In this document: positions 1 through 6,456 of the stretch, one piece after another
How the letters are laid out: each line of letters opens with the position of its first letter
Numbering within the stretch: position 1 is the stretch's first letter
NCBI GenBank assembly: GCA_023249255.1
Contig: JAHFCY010000001.1
Location: 55,978-65,158, forward strand
DNA from: Candidatus Lindowiibacteriota bacterium
GTDB lineage: Bacteria; Lindowbacteria; 2-12-FULL-62-27
Length of the DNA: 9,181 nt
Direction: 5' to 3'
Notes under the pieces: generated by a model
What the model was told of the DNA's origin: nothing
What the model saw: the letters and a program-made list of their open reading frames with translations, nothing else
Database searches by the model: none
Translations under genes and position numbers: made by a program

Positions 1-2
1 CC

Positions 3-1457
3 AAACTGTCGGGGAGTTTGAAGAAAATCGTCACCGAGATGGAAAAAAAGGAGGAGGAGGATCGGAAGGCGGCCGAACGGGAGGCTGCGGCACGCGAGGC
101 TGCGGCTGCGGGCAAGGGCGAGCCACAACTCAAAGATCTCCTCACTTTTTACATCAACGCATTTGCCGCTCCGGACGAGGTGGAGGCGAAGCTGGCATCG
201 TCCATTGACGCCTACAAGAAACTCGATGACAAACTCGATTTCCACGGCGATGGCCGAAAAGTTAAAAATGAATTGATCGCGAATTATTGGAAATTCTACA
301 AGACGGTCATTCAGACCTATTTTGAAAAACCCGAGGCCTTTCCTGACCAGGCCCGCGTGCTCATGCGGTACGGCCTCATTGACGACACGCTGATAACGCC
401 GGAGGACGTGGACAGCCTGGCCCACGCCCACTTCACACAGGTCTCCGAAGATTATCCGATCTATTTTGCCGACGAGTGGCTCCGCCGGGTGTTTGAGGGC
501 AAGGAGGGGCCGAGCCCGACGGAGTTGGGCGAGACGTTTCAGGAAGTCATCAAGCGAGGCGAGGACGCCGACAAAATCTATACCGACGACGCCACGTTCG
601 GTCTCTGCGCGTTTGAAATCGACCATATGCTCAAAAGCGCCGTCCGGATGTCCGCCGGCGGACCCGCGTACAATTTTCCGATCCTGGCCAAGGAATTCTG
701 CGGCGGAGGGCTTGAGAAGAAACTTATCACCAAAGACATGCTGGCCAAGGCCGTCCATGAAATCGCAAAAATGGACTACCGGCTGTTTGTGCGGGAGGTC
801 AAGGTCGTGGTGGCCGAAAAGGCCTATTTCGTCGACAAGGAAGTCAAGCCGAATTTTATTCTGCTTCCCTCTTTCGGATCGCAGGCCATCTGCTGGCAGG
901 AACTGGACGGCCGAAGCAAGGAAACCCGGGCGCGCATCGTTCTTCCCAGCCTGATCCAGGGCGATCTCAATCAAATCCTGCTCGATGTCTTCGCCAAATT
1001 CCGCTGGAACCTCGGGCGCACCATCGCCGGCTACAACTGGGCCAGCCCGGCGGATGGCGGCCTCACCGGCGCGTATTTCGATTACGTGAGTTTCTACAAA
1101 AAGAACAACGAGCTGACCGAGGAGGACAAGGAAAAATGCAAGGAGATGTTCGACAAATACGCCGACATCGGCGGAAAATTCGCCGCCAATTTCACGGAGT
1201 GGATGACCTTCGAAAAGGACGGCATCCAGAAAATGAACGGTGTCTGCCGGAACATCTTCATGAAATTCGTGCCGTTTTCAAAACGCGTCAGGGAAAATCT
1301 GACCAAATTCCCCGCTTACGAAAAATTGCTTTACAAGGACAACAACCAGCGGGTCAAAAAAATTCAGGAACTGGAACTGCGCATCAAGGCGTTTGAAAAT
1401 GACGGCGTGGAAGTGCCGCCCGAATTTCTCGACGCCATCGAGTTTCAGAAAAAGTAG
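3..1457 (+). CDS. Unrecognised soluble protein with charged helical N-terminal segment (5' end outside window)
   Basis: I do not recognise the family. The frame is open to the left edge. The first possible start inside the window is a TTG at 18 with a GGGGAG only two bases before it, which is not a convincing start site, so the gene probably begins upstream and at least 484 residues are visible. Counting from the TTG, residues 8-35 are a Glu/Lys/Ala-rich stretch with EAAAR/EAAAA units, probably a rigid helix or coiled coil. Residues 38-479 look globular and mainly helical, with five cysteines (197, 228, 292, 374, 410) and an aromatic, Gly-rich segment at 330-360 (RWNLGR, AGYNW, GAYFDYVSFY). 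Residues 440-460 form a second charged helix. No membrane segment or catalytic motif is evident. The real coding frame is clear from length, composition and lack of stops. It faces the histidine kinase gene, with 3 bases between stop codons, and is not co-transcribed with it. Confidence 0.8.
   Translation, partial: KLSGSLKKIVTEMEKKEEEDRKAAEREAAAREAAAAGKGEPQLKDLLTFYINAFAAPDEVEAKLASSIDAYKKLDDKLDFHGDGRKVKNELIANYWKFYKTVIQTYFEKPEAFPDQARVLMRYGLIDDTLITPEDVDSLAHAHFTQVSEDYPIYFADEWLRRVFEGKEGPSPTELGETFQEVIKRGEDADKIYTDDATFGLCAFEIDHMLKSAVRMSAGGPAYNFPILAKEFCGGGLEKKLITKDMLAKAVHEIAKMDYRLFVREVKVVVAEKAYFVDKEVKPNFILLPSFGSQAICWQELDGRSKETRARIVLPSLIQGDLNQILLDVFAKFRWNLGRTIAGYNWASPADGGLTGAYFDYVSFYKKNNELTEEDKEKCKEMFDKYADIGGKFAANFTEWMTFEKDGIQKMNGVCRNIFMKFVPFSKRVRENLTKFPAYEKLLYKDNNQRVKKIQELELRIKAFENDGVEVPPEFLDAIEFQKK
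81..106 (+). repeat. 11-bp direct repeat encoding EAAAR/EAAAA helix units
   Basis: The 11-mer GAGGCTGCGGC occurs at 81-91 and again at 96-106, a period of 15 bases or exactly five codons. It encodes two consecutive EAAAx units. EAAAK/EAAAR-type repeats are known to form stiff alpha helices, so this is probably a spacer between an upstream domain outside the window and the globular part. Confidence 0.6.
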
Positions 1458-1460
1458 CCG

Positions 1461-2492
1461 TCACGAGGCGGACGCCGGATGCAATCCAACCGGCAGGGAC
1501 AGGCGAAACGACGCGCCGCCATGAGCGGGATCCCGGGCCGACGCAAGTTCGAGACGGCCTCCCAGCGCTTGTGCCCACAACCGGGAGATGAAGAGGCCCA
1601 AGCCGTGCCCGTCCGGTGCAGATGTGTAAAACGGCCGAAATAGTTTTTCACCGGCCTGCGGCGTAATGCCGCTTCCGTCGTCGCTGACCGTCACCTCCGC
1701 TTCGGATCCTGGGCCGGACATCGTGACGTAGACAGCCGAGCGCGCATGACGGATCGCGTTTTTCAACAGGTTGTCGATGATCTCGCCCGCCAGAATTTCA
1801 TCCGATAAAATTTCGCATGGCGATTCGCCGGGATCGAATCGAATTTGTTTGTCCCCGCATTCCATCAGCCCGATGCGCGCAGAGATCAATCGGCCAAGAT
1901 CGAACGGACGGACCGATACGCGGCGCGATTGAAACAGAGCCATGAACCGTCTCAACCGCTCGGCCAGAGCCCGCGCTTCTTTCTCCGCCGCCTTCGCCGA
2001 TTCCCGGTCGCCTTCGGCGGCCAGTTTCGAGAGCGTCGACAGCGTCGACAGCGGCGAGGCAAGCTCGTGGACGAGGCCATCGGCCTGAAGCCCGAGCGCG
2101 ACGAGTTGGGATTGCAGGAGACGTTCCCGCTCATAGCGAAGACGCTCGTCCCGTTCGGCCGACAGCGCCGACACCATCTGGTTGTATCCGGCGACAACGT
2201 CCGAAATTTCATCTTTCGAGACCGGCAGGCGCATCATCTCCAGGCGGTCGCGATCAACCCGCATGAATTTTTGCCGCAGTTCCCTCAACGGATTGAGAAC
2301 CCGGCGGCGGATCCGAAGATACAGGGACACCGGAATCCACGCGACCGCGGCGCCAATCAGCATCACGGACATCCCATGCAGGGCAGGCATCGATTTCTGG
2401 GTCCATTGATCCAGCGCGACCGTGACCATGAGAATGACCAGCAGGACCAACAGAGGCGTCAGCAGGGAGAGCGTCAGACTGTGGCGAAACAT
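1461..2492 (-). CDS. Two-component sensor histidine kinase (2 TM, HAMP, HisKA, HATPase_c)
   Basis: A 343-residue inner-membrane histidine kinase. Two hydrophobic segments (about 6-27 and 41-60) enclose only some 13 residues, so there is almost no periplasmic sensor domain. A HAMP linker follows (about 59-115, with LNPLREL and a later DE). The H-box contains the phospho-accepting His142 in VHELASPLS. The ATP-binding domain shows the N-box with N241 and N245, G1 DDGSGI at 271-276, the F-box LFRPFY at 284-289 and G2 GHGLGL at 295-300, so catalysis should be intact. The small sensor suggests detection of a membrane or intramembrane signal, or a partner protein. No response regulator is adjacent, so the output is unknown. 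The gene follows the WaaL-like gene after 31 bases but has its own promoter-like sequence and no Shine-Dalgarno sequence before its ATG. A 9-bp tandem duplication lies just after the H-box. Confidence 0.93.
   Translation of the reverse strand: MFRHSLTLSLLTPLLVLLVILMVTVALDQWTQKSMPALHGMSVMLIGAAVAWIPVSLYLRIRRRVLNPLRELRQKFMRVDRDRLEMMRLPVSKDEISDVVAGYNQMVSALSAERDERLRYERERLLQSQLVALGLQADGLVHELASPLSTLSTLSKLAAEGDRESAKAAEKEARALAERLRRFMALFQSRRVSVRPFDLGRLISARIGLMECGDKQIRFDPGESPCEILSDEILAGEIIDNLLKNAIRHARSAVYVTMSGPGSEAEVTVSDDGSGITPQAGEKLFRPFYTSAPDGHGLGLFISRLWAQALGGRLELASARDPAHGGASFRLSLPVGLHPASAS
2032..2049. repeat. 9-bp tandem duplication inside the histidine kinase H-box helix
   Basis: AGCGTCGAC is present twice head to tail (2032-2040 and 2041-2049, plus strand) and a third degenerate copy AGCGGCGAG follows. 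On the coding strand it gives a repeated Leu-Ser-Thr triplet a few residues after His142. It keeps the frame but shifts later helix positions by three residues if it is a recent duplication. Confidence 0.5.
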
Positions 2493-2527
2493 GGAAAAAG
2501 TATGTTACAGGCGTGGGGGCTTGTCAA
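2493..2527 (-). promoter_or_regulatory. Sigma-70-type promoter for the histidine kinase, apparently leaderless
   Basis: On the minus strand a perfect -35 TTGACA (2527-2522) is followed by a 17-base spacer and CATACT (2504-2499), which matches 4 of 6 positions of TATAAT including the critical A2 and T6. Six bases then lead to the A of the kinase ATG at 2492, which is where transcription would be expected to begin. No Shine-Dalgarno sequence lies before this ATG (TTTTCC). The -35 overlaps the TGA stop of the upstream WaaL-like gene. What is seen is the motif and its spacing; start of transcription at the ATG is inferred. Confidence 0.55.
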
Positions 2528-4359
2528 TTTGCGCCAATCTCCCGCAAAGGATTTGGACGACGGAAAATCAACGCGGATTCATAGCGATAAACATTTCGGT
2601 TGAAAAGGCCGTATGTTCGCATCTCCTCGATCACGCCCGGGCCGTATCTTCGCCGGACGCTCCCGGCGAAATTCCTGAATCGATCCGATCGGCTGTGATC
2701 GCCGCGGGACGCCGCGTATTCCGCCAGCGCGTCGTAGGCGACGGCGGCGCGGGGCTCCAGCCTCAACACCTGGCGAAGACGCCAGATACGCTCCGATTCG
2801 GACATCGGCCATTGAACGCTTTCGAGCCAGAGTGGCGCGTCATACGCCTGGCCGGCGGCGACGGATCGGATCAGATACCGGCTGCGATGGATCGACTCCG
2901 TGTCGGCCGGATTTTTCCGAACCATGTCAGTGTAAAATCGAGATGCGAAATAGGGAGCCGTGCCCGCCGCCTCCGGCGCCGCGAGCGCCTCGGACAGCCA
3001 TGTGCGGGCCTGATCCAAATTGCCGGCGGATATGGATAATTGTGCGAGATGCAAATCCGGCTGAACATCCCACGGCCTGCGCCGATGGGCTTCCAGATAC
3101 TGTTCCGATGCGACCTGCGCGTCACCGCGTCTTTCCGCCGTTTGGCCGATTCGCAGGGCCTGGCGTGCAAAGAGATCGTTCAGGCCGGCCGCAAGGAGGA
3201 TCGCTCCAACCGCCATGACCGCCAATCGAAACGTCAGACTGGGCTTTCGAGTCACGGCAACGGAAAAATCCGGAGTCACCGACATCAGACCCACAAGACA
3301 TATCCATCGGATCATCGACAGGCTCTCCGAGACGTTCACGCACAACTCCAGCGTCAGCGCGGGCGCCCAGGCCAGCGCCGACTCGTGAGGCCATGATTTT
3401 GGATTCATCTGAAATTGCCGGATGAGAAATACCCACGCCGCAATCGCCAGAGACAGGGCGGCGGCCATGCCGGGGATACCGGCCAGAACGGCCCACTGCA
3501 GAAGGAAATTGTGGGCGTGGTTCGGGATTTTTGCGTACTGGGAAAGTTGGCGGGGATCAAGCGTCGGAAAATTCCGGGAAAGGGATTCCGATATAAACGA
3601 ATTCATCCCCGCGCCAAATGGATGCTCCGAAAAAATCTGAAGCGCCAGCTCATAGACCTGCAGGCGGGCCTCCGCATGGGGATTTTTCTCCAGCCGGGCA
3701 GACGTGATCAGAACGACCGCGATCACAGAAATGGCCGCGGCAACAAACGCAAGTCGGAATTTGCCTGCGCGGATTCCCAGATAAACGGCCGCCAGAATTC
3801 CCGCGCCGAGAACCGCCGATCTTTCGCCGTTGGCGATCACCCCGGCGCACAGAACAACGGCCCAAATCAGCCGGCGGCGCGCCGTCCAATTCTGCTGATA
3901 CGGCTTGAACATCACCGACGCGGCGGCGCCGATCAAGAGCTGTGCTTCGGCGCTCGGCGCCATGCCAAATCCGCGCACGGGGATGTCAAATATTTTTTGA
4001 ATCGCATAGAGCGCAATCAGCGCGGCTGCGCTGACACGCAGCGTCCCAAAGAGCGCGGCGGCAGTATCGGCGCCACTGGCACACGTCGGGACAAAAAACG
4101 CGAGAAAAACCGCCAGGACCCACCACGTCATGTTCTGATAGGCGGGCGTGGTCCCGTCAAATGACACAATCAACGCCGCCAGCGCCGGGAGCAGAAAAAA
4201 ACCGAGGAAGTGAAATCGAATGGGTCTTCCGGAAAACAAAAGAGCGCCGCTGATGACGGCGCCCCCGGACCACCAGCAGTCAAACAGATTCCAGCCGCTG
4301 GTGTAACCTCCGAAACAAAGTAGAAGAACAAACGGAACCATCAGGAGAAACACAGCCAT
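2524..4359 (-). CDS. O-antigen ligase/polymerase-family (WaaL/Wzy_C-like) membrane protein with TPR-like C-terminus
   Basis: A 611-residue polytopic inner-membrane protein. Residues 1-400 carry roughly ten hydrophobic segments (for example 2-18, 52-66, 79-90, 108-120, 164-176, 183-196, 202-220, 286-312, 376-392). The family's large periplasmic loop is visible at about 221-285: it includes EHPFGAGMNSF (245-255) and ends in HAHN (281-284), a hallmark of WaaL and related Wzy_C enzymes that transfer undecaprenyl-linked glycans. An Arg in GERSA (180) fits another conserved arginine. Residues 400-560 are soluble and Ala-rich with TPR-like helix pairs (about 408-460 and 523-560), then a tail of about 50 residues. 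The start ATG has no good Shine-Dalgarno sequence; Met7 is an alternative. It lies 70 bases after a pilin gene, so a pilin oligosaccharyltransferase (TfpO/PglL type) is a serious alternative to lipid A-core:O-antigen ligase. The substrate cannot be decided from sequence. Confidence 0.82.
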   Translation of the reverse strand: MAVFLLMVPFVLLLCFGGYTSGWNLFDCWWSGGAVISGALLFSGRPIRFHFLGFFLLPALAALIVSFDGTTPAYQNMTWWVLAVFLAFFVPTCASGADTAAALFGTLRVSAAALIALYAIQKIFDIPVRGFGMAPSAEAQLLIGAAASVMFKPYQQNWTARRRLIWAVVLCAGVIANGERSAVLGAGILAAVYLGIRAGKFRLAFVAAAISVIAVVLITSARLEKNPHAEARLQVYELALQIFSEHPFGAGMNSFISESLSRNFPTLDPRQLSQYAKIPNHAHNFLLQWAVLAGIPGMAAALSLAIAAWVFLIRQFQMNPKSWPHESALAWAPALTLELCVNVSESLSMIRWICLVGLMSVTPDFSVAVTRKPSLTFRLAVMAVGAILLAAGLNDLFARQALRIGQTAERRGDAQVASEQYLEAHRRRPWDVQPDLHLAQLSISAGNLDQARTWLSEALAAPEAAGTAPYFASRFYTDMVRKNPADTESIHRSRYLIRSVAAGQAYDAPLWLESVQWPMSESERIWRLRQVLRLEPRAAVAYDALAEYAASRGDHSRSDRFRNFAGSVRRRYGPGVIEEMRTYGLFNRNVYRYESALIFRRPNPLREIGAN

Positions 4360-4429
4360 CAGATACTACCGACGGCCCGTCTCTCTTAAATGTCTAACTC
4401 AAATCCTCCGACCGATGATTATTCCCTGC

Positions 4430-4813
4430 TCACGGACAACCGGTACCGGACGTGAGCACTTCTCCCGTTGTATTTACAAAATACGTGTAACAACCGCCCG
4501 ATGTGGCTTTGCATGTGATCGTGTAGGTACCGCTCGAACTCGTAATTTCCAGAGCCACGCCGGCGCCGCCTTTGGGAACGTTGTCCAGATAGGACGTGGT
4601 CATGCCGCCAGTTCCGGTCGGGTAATAACTGAGATCCATGTAGTACATGGATGCCGCAGATTTCACCGCCGCAATGTCGGCATTGCACCGTCCCACACGC
4701 GCTTTGTCCATGGCCGCAAGCAATTTTGGAATAGCGGCCGCAGCCAAAATTCCGATAATTGTTACGACAACCAGAAGCTCAATCAGTGTAAAACCCTTCT
4801 GCTCTTTTTTCAT
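4430..4813 (-). CDS. Type IV pilin / GspG-like pseudopilin with class III signal
   Basis: A 127-residue prepilin. The leader MKKEQKG ends in the Gly where prepilin peptidase (PilD) would cut. Mature Phe1 would be methylated, and Glu5 of FTLIE is present. The hydrophobic assembly helix continues to about residue 29 and into the amphipathic helix (about 30-60). The mature form would be 120 residues, short like GspG pseudopilins or minimal PilA proteins. Four cysteines (43, 101, 108, 126) and a Ser/Thr-rich C-terminal region (91-124) suggest a disulfide-stabilised loop. I chose ATG 4813 because AAAGGAGG lies six bases before it; the ATG at 4819 directly abuts that site, and a longer upstream frame lacks pilin features. 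No pilus or secretion ATPase, platform or secretin gene lies in the window. Pilus versus type II secretion pseudopilus is unresolved. Confidence 0.9.
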   Translation of the reverse strand: MKKEQKGFTLIELLVVVTIIGILAAAAIPKLLAAMDKARVGRCNADIAAVKSAASMYYMDLSYYPTGTGGMTTSYLDNVPKGGAGVALEITSSSGTYTITCKATSGGCYTYFVNTTGEVLTSGTGCP

Positions 4814-4819
4814 GTTCAT

Positions 4820-4827
4820 CCTCCTTT
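4820..4827 (-). promoter_or_regulatory. Strong Shine-Dalgarno site of the pilin gene
   Basis: AAAGGAGG on the minus strand ends six bases before the ATG at 4813 and touches the ATG at 4819. The spacing decides for the internal ATG. It is the strongest ribosome binding site seen in the window, as expected for an abundant pilin. Confidence 0.8.
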
Positions 4828-4835
4828 GAGTGATA

Positions 4836-4847
4836 TGTAACATTACA
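4836..4847. repeat. Short inverted repeat in the pilin leader (possible operator)
   Basis: TGTAA-CA-TTACA is a 5-bp inverted repeat lying 9 bases upstream of the pilin Shine-Dalgarno site. It could be a repressor site or a small hairpin, but arms of this size also arise by chance in AT-rich DNA. Confidence 0.2.
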
Positions 4848-4961
4848 CTGCAATTTCCGTTCTCACGTTTAGTTTCGAAAATGAAAATATGCAACCCCCT
4901 GTCATTATTGGTGGATACAAAAGTCATGGGGACCTCGAAATCGTCTACAAACAATTCTACA

Positions 4962-4977
4962 CGTCAAAGTATTGACG
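4962..4977 (-). terminator. Small hairpin just after murF (weak terminator candidate)
   Basis: CGTCAA and TTGACG (6 bp) flank a 4-base loop, beginning two bases after the murF TAA on the minus strand. The sequence after it (TGTAGAATTGTTTG) is T-rich but has no clean T run, so intrinsic termination would be partial at best. The same TTGACG could serve as a -35 element, but no convincing -10 lies at the right distance. The rest of the 166-base gap (4814-4979) is AT-rich and holds no further gene. Confidence 0.3.
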
Positions 4978-4979
4978 AG

Positions 4980-6449
4980 TTAGTTTTTATTCTGACAGAG
5001 CGTTTCAATGACCAAATTCAGCCGAACTTGATGCGATGACTTGAACAATAAAATCATTTTTTTCTTCGTCTCCATCATGGATCGGATCGCCTGCAGACAT
5101 TCTTGACCACAAGGCAGCACGACAAATTGTCGTACTTCTCCGCCGCCTTCCTTGAATCCCCGCCAGACTTGGTCCCCCATGTTTCCGGCAAAGATGAACC
5201 TCCAGGGACGGGCGCGGGCGGCCTGACGGCCAAGTTCGCGATGATAGTGTGCTGACTTGTCGCCCAGTTCCAGCATATCGCCCAAAACCAAAACCATGTC
5301 GCGTCGTGGACCGCGGTGACACAGCATTCGATGAAGCGCGCGAATTCTGTCGATCGCCGCCGACATCGAAGTTGGATTGGCGTTGTAACTGTCGTCAACG
5401 ATGACATGCCGGCCGAACGGGATGACACGGCCGCGGCCCGGCGGAAGATTGAGTTTGGAAACAGCCGCGCGTATTTTTTTCAAAGGCACGCTGAACGTGT
5501 GGGAAATGGCAACGGCGAGGAGAAGATTTGACAGTTGATGTTCGCCGAAATTCGGCGAGGTAAAATGATTTTTTCCGGGACGGCGGGATTTCCGGGCGCC
5601 GGTATCCCACGAAGCCGACTCAACCGAGAATGTCATGCTCCGCATGTCGTCTTTGATTGGCCTCACCCGCCAGCCTGATTCAGGCCCGGACCCGAACGTC
5701 ATCATTTGTTTGTCTTTGGCCAGCCGCCGAAACAAAGGCAGAAATTCCGAATCGGCGGGCAGAAATGCTGGAATGCCGGCCCGGGACGCCGTCAAAATCT
5801 CCGCCTTTGCTTTCGCCACGCTTCGCACGCTCCGAAAAAATCCGATATGGGCCGGCGCAATCGACGTAATGGCCACGAGATCCGGATCAGCGATGCGGCA
5901 GAGCGCCGACAGCTCTCCGGGATGGTTCATGCCCATCTCCAGCACGCCCACTTGCGTGTTGGACGTCATTCGGAGGATCGTCAAAGGAACGCCAATATTG
6001 TTGTTGAAACTTCGGACGGCCGAGACCGTGTTGTACGTGGTCGAGAGGATCGCGGCGAGAAAATCCTTGACGCTTGTTTTTCCGTTCGATCCCGTGATCG
6101 CCACAATTTTCACGCCGAGCCGGGTGCGATACATTCGGGCCAGGTCGCCCAGCGCGGCCAGCGTATCCGGCACACAGACCGCCGAAACGGTTCTGTCGGG
6201 CGAACGGCGTTTCATCGCCTCGGCTGCTGACCGACTCGAAATCAAAACGGCTGAAACTCCCGCCTCCATAGCCCCCACAAGATGGTCATGTCCATCCTGC
6301 CGTTCGCCTTTCAATGCGACGTATAATTTTCCGCGGATGTCCGGTTCGCGCGTGTCGGTGGTGACGCCGTCCAGCGCCGTTGAAGGGTCACCGAAGAGAA
6401 GCCGCGCGCCCGGGAGCGCGCAGAGATCGGCTACCACGAGGGCGGACAC
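4980..6449 (-). CDS. murF: UDP-N-acetylmuramoyl-tripeptide--D-alanyl-D-alanine ligase
   Basis: A cytoplasmic Mur ligase that adds D-Ala-D-Ala to UDP-MurNAc-tripeptide, completing the peptidoglycan precursor. From the GTG start it has 489 residues, slightly longer than usual. Visible are the N-terminal substrate domain (DGVTTDTRE, 27-35), the P-loop TGSNGKTS (119-126), NNNIGVPLT (149-157), EMGMN (171-175), His201 in PAHIGFF, GEHQLSN (302-308), the MurF-typical DDSYNANP (352-359) and LGDMLELG (389-396). Near the C-terminus the usual KGSR motif reads KSSH (470-473), and a basic insertion lies at about 280-296. The frame extends to a TTG at 6482 inside the pfp gene, but I prefer GTG 6449: it lies 7 bases after the pfp stop and matches the family N-terminus. 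Neither has a good Shine-Dalgarno sequence, so coupling to pfp is likely. Last gene of the tight dnaE-accA-pfp block. Confidence 0.95.
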   Translation of the reverse strand: MSALVVADLCALPGARLLFGDPSTALDGVTTDTREPDIRGKLYVALKGERQDGHDHLVGAMEAGVSAVLISSRSAAEAMKRRSPDRTVSAVCVPDTLAALGDLARMYRTRLGVKIVAITGSNGKTSVKDFLAAILSTTYNTVSAVRSFNNNIGVPLTILRMTSNTQVGVLEMGMNHPGELSALCRIADPDLVAITSIAPAHIGFFRSVRSVAKAKAEILTASRAGIPAFLPADSEFLPLFRRLAKDKQMMTFGSGPESGWRVRPIKDDMRSMTFSVESASWDTGARKSRRPGKNHFTSPNFGEHQLSNLLLAVAISHTFSVPLKKIRAAVSKLNLPPGRGRVIPFGRHVIVDDSYNANPTSMSAAIDRIRALHRMLCHRGPRRDMVLVLGDMLELGDKSAHYHRELGRQAARARPWRFIFAGNMGDQVWRGFKEGGGEVRQFVVLPCGQECLQAIRSMMETKKKMILLFKSSHQVRLNLVIETLCQNKN

Positions 6450-6456
6450 GGGCGGA

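Noticed and set aside
1845-2603. 252-codon plus-strand frame opposite the histidine kinase
   Set aside because: Antisense to intact kinase motifs, Gln/Arg-rich low-complexity translation, no plausible family.
3415-4164. 249-codon plus-strand frame opposite the WaaL-like gene
   Set aside because: Mirror of a membrane-protein reading frame, which yields a polar, basic translation on the other strand; no motif.
4371-4381. Palindrome GACGGCCCGTC between the pilin and WaaL-like genes
   Set aside because: Arms of 5 bp with a 1-base centre cannot form a normal hairpin and no T run follows, so it is not a terminator; an operator role cannot be supported.
4889-4904. Sigma-54-like sequence upstream of the pilin (TGACA, GGGGG, TTGCAT on the minus strand)
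   Set aside because: The TTGCA half is good, but the -24 half lacks GG at the required distance and the spacing is one base short; sigma-54 tolerates little spacing change.
4814-4954. Longer pilin frame beginning at 4954
   Set aside because: It would put 47 extra residues before the prepilin leader and ignore the strong ribosome site for ATG 4813.
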